A stretch of DNA of 64,000 nt, taken from positions 5,828,001 through 5,892,000 of the forward strand of contig OZ252023.1 in the NCBI GenBank assembly GCA_965247425.1. The letters run 5' to 3'. Shown in pieces: positions 34,299 through 46,691 of this stretch. The position numbers and the translations under genes are program-made. Below the pieces are notes generated by a model. The model was not told the origin of the DNA and searched no databases. It saw only the letters and a program-made list of their open reading frames with translations. The DNA is from CAZOZZ01 sp965247425. GTDB lineage: Bacteria > Acidobacteriota > Terriglobia > 20CM-2-55-15. How positions within the stretch are numbered: the first letter of the stretch is position 1; each line of letters starts with the position of its first letter.

Positions 34299-36721
34299 AT
34301 GAGAACGCTGATGCAGGATATTCGATACGGGTTCCGCATTTTGAGGAAGAGCCCGAGTCTGACGGCGATAGCTGTCTTGACTCTGACGCTTGGGATCGGG
34401 GTCAACACGGCCGTGTTCAGCATCTCCAAGACGATTCTCTTCTTTCCTTTCCCGCACGTCGACTCGGACCGCGTAGTGTTCATCAATTCCGAGAACCCTT
34501 CCCGCAGCATCGACCGTAGCGGGTGTCGCTTGGCGACTACCTGGATTGGCAGGATCGTTTGACCACCTTTTCGGTGATCGGGGCCGAGGACACCGAGGGC
34601 TTCAACCTGTCCGGCGCGACCGAGCCCGTTCGTGTCACCGGTAACCGTGCGACGCCGAACATGTTCCAAGTCATCGGTGTGTTTCCCGATCGTGGGCGAG
34701 TTTTTCGTCCCGAAGAAGGCCAGCCCGGCGCAGACCCGGTCCTGGTTGTGAGCAATGACTTCTGGGTTGAGTATCTCGATGCCGATCCGTCGGCACTTGG
34801 CAGTCCCGTTACCCTGAACGGGGTCGGTCACACCCTGATCGGTATCATGCCCGAGGATTTCATCTACCGTACGCCCCTGGATTTCTGGGTTCCTCTCGAC
34901 ATGACGGATACGACCGATCGCGCCAATCGCTCGCTGGAGGTGACGGCCCGTTTGGCCGATGGCGTCACCGTCGAACAGGCTCAGGCCGAGATGGATGTCG
35001 TCACCACCCAACTCGATGAGGCTTATCCCGAGACGAATGCGGGTTGGAGAGCCGGCGTCGTAACGATCGCCGATGACATTCTTGCTGACGCCGGGGTTTT
35101 TGCCGTTCTGATGTATGGCGCGGTCCTGTTTCTGCTTCTGATCGCATGTGTCAATGTGGCGAACCTGTTTCTGGCCCGGATGGCGTCGCGCAAAGAGGAG
35201 ATCGCGGTCCGCGGTGCGCTGGGAGCGGGTCGGGGAAGGATCATGCGGCAGCTCCTGAGCGAAGCCCTGGTCGTCGCATTCCTCGGAGGAACCGGTGGAA
35301 TGATCGTGGCGCTCTGGGGCGTGAGCTACTTGCGTGCCTATTTCGCCGCCTCGCCGACGATTGCCATCCTGGGTCGCGGACTGACTCTCGATTGGACCCT
35401 GTTCCTCTTTATCGGTGGCCTTGTCATTGCGACGACGCTGTTCTTCGGTTTGCTCCCGGCCATACACGGTTCCAGATCCGATCTGAATACCGCGCTCAAG
35501 CAGGCTGGACGGAGCGGGTCGGGCGGCATCAGTCGCGCACGAATGCAGCGTCTGCTGGTCGGCGGGGAAATCGCGGCGTCGGTCATCCTGCTGGTGAGTT
35601 CGGGCCTGCTGATCCAGTTCTGGGCGGACAGCCACGACAAGGATCTGGGTATCGATACCGAGGGGTTGCTCGTGACCGAGATGTCGCTTCCCGATTATGA
35701 CTACCCGGAGCCACGCGGGCACGAAGAGTTCTACCGCTCCCTTTTGGAGGACATCAACCCGCTTCCCGGTGTTGTCGGTGCCGCGGTAGGCAGCGCTTTA
35801 CCCGTCGTCGGATTGAGCCGTAACGCGAACACATCGATCGCGATTGAGGGCCAGGCCAGCTTCGACGACGAAACTGTCCCATCAGTCATTCGTGTCGTGG
35901 TCAGCCCGGAGTATTTTGACGTGGCCGGGATCCGTCTTCGAGATGGCCGGGTCTTCAGCGGTCAGGATTCGGAGAACGCTCAGCCCGTGGCTATGATCAG
36001 TGAAACGGCGGCCCGGACCTACTGGCCCGACCAGAGTCCAATCGGCCAACGTCTTCGAGTGGATGCGGACGAGGGGCCCTGGCTCACGATTGTTGGAATT
36101 GCCGCCGACATCCAGAATCAGTTCGTGGCATCGGTACCGCGACCCATCGTGTACCGGCCGCTTTCCCAGGCGCCCGAACCGGAGATGGTGCTGCTGGCCC
36201 GAGTTCTCGGTGAACCCGAGACTCTGGCGCCAACGATCCGATCCGTGATCCGCGCCGCCGATCGAACCCTGCCCATCGACGTCATCCGTCCCATCGAACA
36301 GGACATCCGGGCCAATCAGGCCGGTGGCAATCTGGTTGCCGGCCTGGTCGCCGGCTCCGGTGTCATCGCACTGTTCCTCGCGGCGTTGGGCATCTACGGA
36401 GTCGTGAGTTTTTCCGTTGCCCAGAGAACGCACGAGATGGGACTTCGTATGGCTCTGGGAGCAGATCGCCGATCCCTGTACGGGCTTGTCCTGGGTGAGG
36501 GAACCGTGATCGCCCTGTTCGGCCTGGCCTTCGGGCTGGCCGGAGGCTACGGCGTCGGGGTCCTGATGCAGGCCGGTATCGCTGACTTCAGGAACCCACT
36601 CGATCCGCCTCTTTTTGTCGCGGTGTCCCTGATCCTGGCGATGGTATCCCTGCTGGCCTCACTGGTTCCCGCACGCCGCGCCAGCGGGGTCGATCCGATG
36701 GTCGCTTTGCGCATAGACTAG
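34299..36721 (+). pseudogene. ADOP/MacB-type permease with single-base frameshift
   Basis: Starts MRTLMQDIRYGFRILRKSPS (short form without the 85-residue cytosolic domain), helix 1 LTAIAVLTLTLGIGVNTAVF; the frame breaks after SRSIDRSG at 34521-34523 and resumes as VSLGDYLDWQDRLTTFSVIG. One extra G in the GGG run would restore 807 codons. The rest is intact: helices around VLFLLLIACVNVANLFLARM, a second MacB domain and the FtsX end VPARRASGVDPMVALRID. Because the only lesion is a homopolymer length change, a sequencing or assembly error is as likely as a real mutation. Preceded by GGGAGG 11 bases before the ATG; no PadR gene is adjacent. Confidence 0.85.
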
Positions 36722-36869
36722 TGGTCCCCGCCAGCCTGTCCGGTGGGAGCCCCAACGGACAGGCTGTCCCAGCACCACTCCCAGCCCGCGCCGGTACACC
36801 TGCTACTATTGGCAGCCAGCTTTGTCCACGAACTGAAGGGTTCACAACCCCCATTATCTGGAGAACGAC

Positions 36870-37826
36870 ATGCCCAGGAATCCTGACGGTCCCAATGAGG
36901 GCGCACATCGAAAAAACACACGAGACACCGAAGGTCTTCCCCCGAACGCCAGCGCCCGGGCCGAACTCGACGATCCGGAAGCACCGGTCCGAATCCGACG
37001 GATTCTTGAAAGCCGGGCGTACGTTCGTGCAGACAGCGATTCGAGCTTTCTGGAGCGGGATGAGCTTCGGCACGCACGCCTCTCGCTCGAATACTTGAAA
37101 ACCGAGTTGACCCTTCAGGAACAGAAGATCGATTCGACCATTGTCGTTTTTGGTGGGGCTCGGATCATGAAGGCGAGCACCGCCAGTCGGGAGGTGGACT
37201 TGCTCCGGGCCAAATTGGCGCAGAATCCGGATGACGAATCGTTAAAGAGGGGGCTCCGGACCGCCGAGAGGCTATTGGACAAAAGCAAATATTACGACGT
37301 CGCCCGGGAGTTTGCGCGTCTGGTCAGTGAAGCGTGCAAAGGCGTCGCGCCTTCGGAGTTCGTGATCACGACTGGAGGCGGTCCCGGTGTGATGGAGGCC
37401 GCTAACCGTGGCGCATTCGATGCCGGTCGCAAGAGCATCGGCCTGAACATCACGCTCCCGATGGAACAGTACCCGAACGCCTACATCACACCGGAACTGT
37501 GTTTTCAGTTCCGGTATTTTGCTCTCCGCAAGCTCCATTTCCTGAAGCGCGCGAAGGCGTTGATCGCGTTCCCCGGCGGCTTTGGGACGCTCGACGAGCT
37601 CTTCGATGCCCTGACCCTCGTTCAGACACGTAAGATCGAGCCCATGCCTATCGTTCTGGTGGGTGAAAAGTATTGGCGAAGGGTTTTTAACCCGCAGTTT
37701 CTGGCCGACGAGGGCATGATCTCGCCCGAAGACGTCGACATCTTCTGCTTTGCGGAAACCGCGGGGGAGATCTGGAAGATCGTCCGGGACTGGTACGACA
37801 TCACCGACTGCGGCGAACTGAATTGA
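36870..37826 (+). CDS. LOG-family protein (Rossmann fold, TIGR00730-type)
   Basis: 318 residues from ATG 36870 with TGGAGA upstream. Motifs: TIVVFGGARIM near 92, TTGGGPGVMEAANRGAFDAG near 170 and PGGFGTLDELFDALTL near 231, the nucleotide-binding and catalytic signatures (GGGxGxM, PGGxGTxxE) of the LOG/YgdH family. Members hydrolyse the N-glycosidic bond of nucleoside 5'-monophosphates (cytokinin-activating enzymes in plants and actinobacteria, pyrimidine/purine NMP nucleosidases in bacteria). The N-terminal 75 residues are a charged extension with an all-helical look, seen in the longer bacterial subgroup. Convergent with the M48 protease gene, with an inverted repeat between them. Confidence 0.9.
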   Translation: MPRNPDGPNEGAHRKNTRDTEGLPPNASARAELDDPEAPVRIRRILESRAYVRADSDSSFLERDELRHARLSLEYLKTELTLQEQKIDSTIVVFGGARIMKASTASREVDLLRAKLAQNPDDESLKRGLRTAERLLDKSKYYDVAREFARLVSEACKGVAPSEFVITTGGGPGVMEAANRGAFDAGRKSIGLNITLPMEQYPNAYITPELCFQFRYFALRKLHFLKRAKALIAFPGGFGTLDELFDALTLVQTRKIEPMPIVLVGEKYWRRVFNPQFLADEGMISPEDVDIFCFAETAGEIWKIVRDWYDITDCGELN

Positions 37827-37836
37827 GCTCGGGACT

Positions 37837-37962
37837 GTGTGTCGGGGCGGCCGTCCCTGGCCGCCCGCGGGGTTTCGGTTCGGTTTGACTTGTGCGGCGC
37901 GTGTTTGCTGGCTGCGGCGCGTCTTGCCTGGCGGGTGGCCAGGGACGGCCACCCCGACACAC
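37837..37962. repeat. Inverted-repeat element 'GTGTCGGGGYGGCC', copy 1
   Basis: Arms of 32 bp (37837-37868; 37931-37962) pair with two mismatches; the core is GTCGGGGCGGCCGTCCCTGG. The centre (about 62 bp) is GC-rich. It fills the gap between two convergent genes and could terminate both. A second copy is at 52509-52639, also between convergent genes. Confidence 0.9.
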
Positions 37963-37967
37963 TCTTT

Positions 37968-39050
37968 CTACGTCCCTGGCTTTCGCCTGAGCACCGGCCT
38001 GTCGTCCACCTCAGGATCAGTTTGCTGGTCCGACCCTGAATCCTCGACAGTAGATTCCCGTCGCTTCAGCACGGGTCGGTCGTCAGATACGGATCCCTGG
38101 TCACTCGACTCTCCGGTTCGATCCACATCGGGACGCCGCGTTCGACGCCGCAGTGAAGGACGTCTCTCTTCTCTGACCGGCGCGCGATTGTCCATGGCGA
38201 TCAGCTGATTCTTCACATCGTCGAACTCGGAGGTCGTCAGGGTCCACTGATCTCGTTCGGGAAGAACGGTTGCGATGGTCTCTTTTGTCTTCTTGATGCG
38301 ATCGGCCGTAGCGGGATGGCTGGTAAACATCCCGGAGATGCTGCCCGGTTTGGACTTTTCTTTTGCCTGAAGCTTCTCAAAAAGGCTGACCATTCCGTTG
38401 GGGTCGTAGCCGGTCGCGTACAGATACTGGACCCCGAGATAGTCCGCTTCCTCTTCGGCCTTACGCGAGAACTTCAGAAAAGTCATCGGCACGAGAAAGT
38501 TGGCAGCCTGTTGCACGGCGTAGCCACCCAGTCCCCCGAGAAATATGAGCGGTATCGTGGCATAACTGATCAGAGTCGACTTCGTCTGGTTCTCCGTTCC
38601 GTGCCGTGCGGTGACGTGTGCGATTTCGTGTGCCAGGACACCGGCCAACTCAGACTCATCGTCGGCCGCCAGGATCAGGCCGGTATTCACATAAAGGAAT
38701 CCGCCCGGAAGAGCGAACGCGTTGATTTCTTCCGAGTCGATCACCTTGATCGTGAACGGAACCCGGGCGTCCGAATTGCGGACGAGGTTCTGTCCGATCC
38801 GGTTGACGTATTCGGTAATCACCGGATCGTTGACAAGCTTGGCTTCCCTCTCAATATCGGCAGCGAGCCCGCGGCCCAGCGCCATCTCCTTCTCGATAGA
38901 GGTGAAGTTGAGGCTTCCCTTATTTATGTTGCGATCTCCGATGTTTTCGACATCGGAGTTCTTTTTCTTGTCGTCGGCCGTGGCCGGAACAGCCAGAGCA
39001 ACAGCCAGCACAACGGGCCCAATCATCTGGTGGAATCTGGATGGAATCAT
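37968..39050 (-). CDS. M48-family zinc metalloprotease, exported
   Basis: 360 residues. N-terminal signal segment about 1-26 (VVLAVALAVPATADD). Zinc site HEIAH at 141-145 inside ESELAGVLAHEIAHVTARHG, third ligand in KAEEEADYLGVQYL near 201, and the conserved FTSHPATADRI block near 253. This is the layout of periplasmic M48 proteases (BepA/LoiP-like) that act in envelope protein quality control. A hydrophobic stretch after the zinc site (LISYATIPLIFLGGLGG) may touch the membrane. The last 80 residues are disordered and highly charged, and DDRPVL-(K/R)-R occurs twice (about 326 and 352). The gene stops 5 bp from the inverted-repeat element. Confidence 0.92.
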   Translation of the reverse strand: MIPSRFHQMIGPVVLAVALAVPATADDKKKNSDVENIGDRNINKGSLNFTSIEKEMALGRGLAADIEREAKLVNDPVITEYVNRIGQNLVRNSDARVPFTIKVIDSEEINAFALPGGFLYVNTGLILAADDESELAGVLAHEIAHVTARHGTENQTKSTLISYATIPLIFLGGLGGYAVQQAANFLVPMTFLKFSRKAEEEADYLGVQYLYATGYDPNGMVSLFEKLQAKEKSKPGSISGMFTSHPATADRIKKTKETIATVLPERDQWTLTTSEFDDVKNQLIAMDNRAPVREERRPSLRRRTRRPDVDRTGESSDQGSVSDDRPVLKRRESTVEDSGSDQQTDPEVDDRPVLRRKPGT

Positions 39051-39177
39051 CGTCGCCTCCTCCTGGTTTTGACGATGATCTCCCGATTTCGATGGGAGAG
39101 AATTAGAGACAGCCGAGATTTAACATCCTTTAACGTTTCACCCGGCAGCAGTTTTCGACCCGCGTGCAGGGTGGAGT

Positions 39178-39666
39178 TTAGAGATCCGAGTGGGAGCGGT
39201 AGGTCCCGGGGCCTTTCGACAAGAGGTCCATGATGCGGCGGATCCGGCGGTTTCGAGTTTCGGTGCGTTTGGCCTTGGAGAGCCATGTCAGCATCTCGCG
39301 TCGACGTCCCGGCGGTTGGTCCTGGAGAGTCTTCGAGGGAATGTCAGCCTCCTTGAGCGCGCTGATCATGTCCGGAGGGATCGACGCTTTTTCAGGCAGC
39401 GGATCGAAAGCCAGGACGAGGCGCACGACATCTCCTTCACCGACACGAGCAACTTTTCTCAAGGCACCGTTGACGAAGACCCGATGTCGACCTTGGCCGC
39501 GGGGTGTGAGAGTGGCGACGAACCGGCAGCCGTTCAGCGTTCCCCGCACTCGATCATAGCTCCGGGTGCCGGATTGGTTCGTGAGGGAGAGGGGGACGTC
39601 GACACAGAAGTTCATGCCGAGTCTGTAGATTTCGGTGGAGAATTCGATCTGTTTGACTGCCTTCAT
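39178..39666 (-). CDS. YdeI/OmpD-associated family protein with DUF1905 domain
   Basis: 162 residues starting MKAVKQIEFSTEIYRLGMNF at ATG 39666. The N-terminal small beta domain (DUF1905 type: TLNGCRFVATLTPRGQGRHR, ALRKVARVGEGDVVRLVLAF) is followed by a helical C-terminus (DMISALKEADIPSKTLQDQP...AKRTETRNRRIRRIMDLL), typical of the 'bacteriocin-protection' YdeI/OmpD-associated class. Biochemical role not known. It follows the sensor kinase gene by 8 bp on the same strand. An upstream in-frame extension lies within the kinase coding sequence and is rejected. Confidence 0.85.
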   Translation of the reverse strand: MKAVKQIEFSTEIYRLGMNFCVDVPLSLTNQSGTRSYDRVRGTLNGCRFVATLTPRGQGRHRVFVNGALRKVARVGEGDVVRLVLAFDPLPEKASIPPDMISALKEADIPSKTLQDQPPGRRREMLTWLSKAKRTETRNRRIRRIMDLLSKGPGTYRSHSDL

Positions 39667-39674
39667 TCGGGGAC

Positions 39675-41656
39675 TCAGTCCTTGCCGTGTTGCCCGAGCA
39701 TTGCCGCCAGATCTTGTTTGTTGATGGGTTTTGCCAGGTAGTCGTCCATCCCGGCCTCCAGGCACTTTTCGCGATCGCCCTTCATTGCGTTAGCGGTCAT
39801 GGCGATGATCACCGGTTGGTTTTCGTGCTGGATCTTCTCACGAATTCTGCCACTGGCTTCCATCCCGTCCATCTCGGGCATCAGCACGTCCATCAAGATG
39901 ATGTCGTATCCCATCTTCTGGATCGCATCGAACGCTTCCTTGCCGTTCGCAACGGCGTCGGCCCGGTAACCCATTATGTCCAGCATTTTCAGGACGAGTT
40001 TCTGGTTGATGACGTTGTCTTCGACTACCAGGACGCGAGTCGATTTCCGTGGGGCTTGCTCCTCGGTTGGCCGATCGACCACCTGGGAAGTCGGGTTCTC
40101 GCGGGGCGAGGAACTTTCCTTGAGTGGAACGGTAAACCAGAACGTGGATCCGGTCCCCTCCTCGCTTTCGACTCCGATGGTTCCACCCAGTAGTTCGACC
40201 AATTGCTTCGAGATTGCCAGGCCCAGGCCCGTGCCTCCGTGGACCCGGGTCAGAGAGCTGTCGGCCTGGGAAAAGGGCTGGAACAGTTTGTCGATAGAGT
40301 TTCGGGAGATGCCGATGCCGGTATCCTGGACGCTGAAACGGATCGATGCGGGGCCGTTTCGAGGTCCCTCTCGCTCGACGCGAATCACTACCCGTCCGGT
40401 CCCCGTAAACTTGACGGCGTTGTTGACGAGGTTCATCAGGATCTGGCGAAGGCGTGCTGGATCGCCGTTAATGCGGATGTCCAGGTCGGGTGCGACCCAG
40501 CAGCCGAAATCCAATCCCTTGCTTTTTGCCCTTCTGGCGTGAAGATCGCCGACTTCGCGAACGATGGCGCCGAGGTCGAAGTCCACATATTCCAGGTCCA
40601 ACTTGCCGGCTTCGATTTTTGAGAAGTCGAGAATGTCGTTCAACACCGTCAGCAGGGAGTTTCCACATGAGCGAACCGTTCGGACGAAGTCGCGTTGTTC
40701 CTCATCCAGCTTCGTGTCGAGCAACAAGTTTGTAAAACCGACAATTCCGTTCATTGGCGTTCGGATCTCATGGCTCATCGAAGCCAGAAACGCGCTCTTC
40801 GCTCTTGTCGCTGCCTCGGCAGCATCCCGGGCACTGGCGAGGTCGCTGCTCTGCATTTCGAGCCGACGACGAGCTTCCTCAAGGTCGCGGACATATCCCT
40901 CAAGCTCGTGCTGGGATTGTTTTTGAGACGTGATGTCTCGCATGATCCCTTCATGGTGATGCCGGCTGCCGTCGGGATTGCGGACGATTCGACCCTGCAG
41001 CGAGACCCAGACCCTGCTTCGGTCTTTGCGATAGAGTTGGATTTCCGCATAGTTGACAGTGTCCCCTCCTGCTCTGCCAGCTTCAAACTCTCTTCCCGGT
41101 TGGTCGGCGTGACGAACAACTGGGAGCGGATATCCGTGATCGTTTCGATCAACTCTTCGGGCGAACTGCAACCGAGGAGACGGGCCATCCCGTCGTTGGC
41201 CATGATGAAACACCCTTCCGGGGTAGTCTGGTAGATACCGTCCAGTGAGTCTTCGAAGATCTGGCGGTAGGGCACTTCCTCGTCCGGATCGAACGTATGC
41301 TTCTGGTGGATTGCTCGGGCATGCAGGAAGATTCGACCGCTTTCGAGATCCGGGATTAGACGGCAATCGAGCCATTCGTAGTTTCCGTCTGTCTCCCGGA
41401 ATCGGATTTCGAGAGCCATTGTCGTGGGATCGGTTTGCATTCGCTTGAAGTCAGGCAGAACCCTGCGGCGGTCGTCAGGATGGATCAGTTCGATGAACGC
41501 CTGCTCGACGAGATCTGCCGGCGACCGGTCGAACAGCTCCAGCCAGGCCGCGCTTGCCTCTATGAAACGTCCGTCGGAACCGAGTATGGCCAACGCATCC
41601 GGACAGATCTCAAGGAACCGGGCGACCCCTTCAGACATTTTGCGCGCATCGTTCAC
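39675..41656 (-). pseudogene. Hybrid sensor histidine kinase (PAS-PAS-HK-REC) with single-base frameshift
   Basis: The frame from GTG 41656 covers one PAS domain (about 12-110, ending FRETDGNYEWLDCRLIPDLE) and most of a second (YRQIFEDSLDGIYQTTPEGC), then breaks at 41063-41066 (CCCC) near KLAEQEG. The other frame resumes DTVNYAEIQLYRKDRSRVWV, then the histidine box SMSHEIRTPMNGI, N-box ILMNLVNNAVKF, G boxes DTGIGIS and GGTGLGLAIS, and a receiver domain with VLVVEDN, phospho-acceptor LMDVLMPEMDG and a conserved Lys in AKPINKQD. One extra base in the run restores 660 codons. There is no membrane segment, so it is a cytosolic sensor of unknown signal. It could be intact in the living cell. Confidence 0.88.
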
Positions 41657-41665
41657 GGCGCCTTT

Positions 41666-42445
41666 CTATTTGCTTTTAGAATGGATTGCGAATGCGGCCC
41701 CCTGCGGGTCCATACATTGGGCGATCCTGTCGCCGTCGGGTACCTCCATCGGGCCGTTCAGGATCTGACCGCCGGCTTCCTGGATAGTTTCGACAGCCTT
41801 GTCAATATCGTCGACGCGGACGTAGAGAAGCCAATGGGGAGGAGCCGGCATGTCGGCGGGCTTGTTGTACATGCCGCCCAGTGTCGTTCCGTTCCGGCCG
41901 TACATCTGGTACATGCCCATCTCGCCCATATCCATGGAATCGGTCTTTGCCCAGCCGAAGAGGTCCGAGTAGAAATCAAAGGCCGTTTCGTAGTTCGCGG
42001 CCGCCAGTTCGTGCCACGAAAACTCCCCGACATCGGCCGGTCTTTCGGGCATGGCTTCGTTACCGACGGATTTGTACACCGCAAAGGTCGCTCCCTGAGG
42101 GTCGCCCAGCACCGCGAATCGTCCGATTGTGGGGATGTCGGTGGCCTCGACGTAGACCGTCGCACCGAGTTCGGTTGCCCGAGCCACCGTCTGGTCGACA
42201 TCCGGGGCACCGATGTAGGGTACCCAGTGAGGCGGGGCTCCCTGGGCCACGGCATCGTCGGGAAGATTCATCACGCCCCCGATCGGGGCTTGACCGACCG
42301 TCCACATGGAGTAGGGGGTCCCAGCTCCCTCGAACACCGTCGAACCCCAGCCGACCGCCTTGTGGTAGAAGCTCTTGGCCGCGTCGGTGTCGGTGGTCAT
42401 CAGCTCATACCATACGAAACGTCCCTTTGTGCTTTCGTCAGACAT
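41666..42445 (-). CDS. VOC-family (glyoxalase/dioxygenase fold) protein, two domains
   Basis: 259 residues made of two VOC modules: residues about 8-125 (GRFVWYELMTTDTDAAKSFY...GDPQGATFAVYK) and 138-256 (GEFSWHELAAANYETAFDFY...MDPQGAAFAIHSK). Each starts with a W.EL...D...A..FY strand-helix and ends with a D.QGA.FA strand, as in hydroxylase-like glyoxalase relatives. Metal ligands seem incomplete, so substrate binding rather than a known catalysis is all that can be said. It lies 9 bp upstream of the kinase gene on the same strand; upstream is the inverted repeat at 42456-42569. Confidence 0.9.
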   Translation of the reverse strand: MSDESTKGRFVWYELMTTDTDAAKSFYHKAVGWGSTVFEGAGTPYSMWTVGQAPIGGVMNLPDDAVAQGAPPHWVPYIGAPDVDQTVARATELGATVYVEATDIPTIGRFAVLGDPQGATFAVYKSVGNEAMPERPADVGEFSWHELAAANYETAFDFYSDLFGWAKTDSMDMGEMGMYQMYGRNGTTLGGMYNKPADMPAPPHWLLYVRVDDIDKAVETIQEAGGQILNGPMEVPDGDRIAQCMDPQGAAFAIHSKSK

Positions 42446-42455
42446 TGGCCCTCCA

Positions 42456-42569
42456 GGAAAGTGGTCAGTGGCCAGTGGTCAGTTCTGGAAACAGAAAAGG
42501 CCGCTGCGGGGGTCCCCGTCCTTCCCCCGGTCTCAACTGGCCACTGACCACTGACCACTGGCCACTTCC
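42456..42569. repeat. Imperfect inverted repeat built from CCACTGACCACT units
   Basis: GGTCAGTGGCCAGTGGTCAG on the left (42463-42482) faces CTGGCCACTGACCACTGACC on the right from 42537, both made of repeated CAGTGG/CCACTG words. The centre is about 50 bp. It separates the cytochrome gene from the VOC gene and could form a long hairpin in RNA. A related word repeat (CCACTAACCACTAACCACT) lies at 26838-26857. Confidence 0.75.
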
Positions 42570-42575
42570 TTCTCC

Positions 42576-43358
42576 TTATTCCCTCGAACACTCCGCAGAC
42601 ACCGCCTGCATCGACGTCAGGTCGATCCTGGCGCGCTCGGGCTGTCGAATCAAGTATCCCTTCGCCTGCATCCGGCGGCCGGCGTGTTCGGACGGGTCGA
42701 AGTCTTTCAGAAAGTTCAGGTTCTGTAAACGGAACGTCTGGGATCCGAGCGATCTTGTCAGCGCGGATTCCATCTCTTCCGCCGTCGAGCTGTAGGACGT
42801 GTCCGTCCGTTGCGGTTCGCCGCTTTCCATCAGGGTCCAGTTGCCCAGGACATCCTGGGTGAGGCAACCGACCACCTCAACCAGCGCGCCGCTCGGTACC
42901 GGTTGCGGCCCGTCCTGGCCTTCGAGTCGGATACTGTCGAGCGTGCTGATGGTGAGATCCCGGTTGCCCAGGGGGAATTTGTTCAGGTTCAACAGGTAAG
43001 CCACGATGTCGATGTATGTTTCGTCGGCAAGGCTTTCGGGATTTCGACGGGGCATGGAGGCCTTGATGAATGCGAAAAGGCTGTCCAGTTCGTATTCCCG
43101 CCAGCGTTCCATGAACCCCCTGCCGACCAGGCGCGCATCTTTGTTCTGTAGGTCGACGTCACCGCGGTGACATCTCTCACAGAACATCCGGTAATCCACC
43201 CGACCGCGTTCCGCCTGGTCCAGGGAGTAGACTCCGCTCCACACCGAGGGATGGTCTCCTGGAGGTCCGAGGGCGAGTTCCGGAGGCAATTGGCCGTAAG
43301 AAAGCGTTGCCGTGCACACCGCGACGAGGACCAAAGGGAGCGCTAACCTGATATTCAT
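42576..43358 (-). CDS. Exported c-type cytochrome domain protein
   Basis: 260 residues. Signal peptide about 1-22 (PLVLVAVCTATLSYGQ). A single heme c site CERCH at 60-64, with RGFMERWREYELDSLFAFIK and the axial-Met candidate in KASMPRRNPESL near 100; the order RG...YR.FC..CH...F...W.......L...I....P is typical of class I cytochrome c modules. The C-terminal 110 residues form a separate domain (VVGCLTQDVLGNWTLMESGE...) seen attached to such modules in acidobacterial proteins, of unknown role. Probably a periplasmic electron carrier. It is downstream of the frameshifted ADOP gene on the same strand, 87 bp away. Confidence 0.88.
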   Translation of the reverse strand: MNIRLALPLVLVAVCTATLSYGQLPPELALGPPGDHPSVWSGVYSLDQAERGRVDYRMFCERCHRGDVDLQNKDARLVGRGFMERWREYELDSLFAFIKASMPRRNPESLADETYIDIVAYLLNLNKFPLGNRDLTISTLDSIRLEGQDGPQPVPSGALVEVVGCLTQDVLGNWTLMESGEPQRTDTSYSSTAEEMESALTRSLGSQTFRLQNLNFLKDFDPSEHAGRRMQAKGYLIRQPERARIDLTSMQAVSAECSRE

Positions 43359-43445
43359 ATGGCTCCTGGCGCTGTCTTGAGTCGAAGCAGATGTAACACA
43401 TATTGCGCGAGTAGTCCAATCAACCCGATTTGGGCTGATCCCGGT

Positions 43446-46093
<2,648 letters not shown>

Positions 46094-46122
46094 TCTCCAT
46101 CACTCCATTGGGCTGGTTTGTA

Positions 46123-46515
46123 TCAGGCTGACTCGGTTCCACTCATGAGGTTCTTCGCTCGGACCATTCGGAGGACGCTTTCCATTCGCTCGGCCTCCGC
46201 GGCCACCACCCGGCGCCCGAATTCCGTCAGGCGATAGTAGCGACGGCGTTCGTCGTCCAGGTCGGGGTCCGGCCGTTCGTCGGATTCCTCGATCATTCCA
46301 TCGCTATAGAGCCGTCGGATGACCCCGTAAAGCGTCCCTGCGCTCAGTTCGACTCGATCATCGGTTCGTCTCTTGATTTCCTTGAGGATCGCGTAGCCAT
46401 GTCGTTCGCGGTCTGCCAGCGCAATCAAGACGTGTAGCATCCCCGGCGTCAAGGGCAAATGACGTGCCGGATCCACTGGATTTTTTTGACGTGCCAAGTC
46501 TACCTCCAGGCTCAC
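46123..46515 (-). CDS. PadR-family transcriptional regulator
   Basis: 130 residues from a GTG at 46515 (MSLEVDLARQKNPVD); the conserved part begins at LPLTPGMLHVLIALADRERH. Winged helix: GYAILKEIKRRTDD, then LSAGTLYGVIRRLYSDGMIE, a wing ERRRYYRLTEFGRRVV, and a C-terminal helix AEAERMESVLRMVRAKNLM. It differs from the first PadR, with a longer N-terminus and an LSAGTLYG rather than EGVLYPAL turn, so the two probably read different signals. A perfect palindrome at 46537-46559 lies just upstream and is the expected autoregulatory operator. It is followed by the broken ADOP permease gene. Confidence 0.92.
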   Translation of the reverse strand: MSLEVDLARQKNPVDPARHLPLTPGMLHVLIALADRERHGYAILKEIKRRTDDRVELSAGTLYGVIRRLYSDGMIEESDERPDPDLDDERRRYYRLTEFGRRVVAAEAERMESVLRMVRAKNLMSGTESA

Positions 46516-46536
46516 TAGTATGATTACTGAGCAATG

Positions 46537-46559
46537 ACTATTATGTTACACATAATAGT
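46537..46559. promoter_or_regulatory. Candidate PadR operator (perfect 9-bp palindrome)
   Basis: ACTATTATG (46537-46545), spacer TTACA, CATAATAGT (46551-46559): perfect dyad symmetry in an AT-rich stretch 22 bp upstream of the padR start codon. The inner ATG...CAT halves with a 5-bp spacer resemble PadR-type sites. The AT-rich block probably overlaps the promoter -10 region of the padR-ADOP operon. Confidence 0.6.
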
Positions 46560-46691
46560 TGTCAATTAAACGTAAGAATGGTGCTTTTCATTTGGGACAG
46601 ACCCGCTTGCTTTGCTACAAGTGGAGGTTAGTCTGGGGGAGAACCCCATTTTCCGAATCATTTTACAAACGCTCGAAGGTTCTTTGGATTC

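Noticed and set aside
34292..35722. 476-codon minus-strand frame opposite an ADOP gene
   Set aside because: Antisense shadow; composition is typical of reversed GC-rich coding DNA.
34299..36721. Programmed ribosomal frameshifting in the ADOP gene
   Set aside because: No slippery heptamer with a downstream pseudoknot, and three other genes show the same homopolymer type of break, so error or mutation is simpler.
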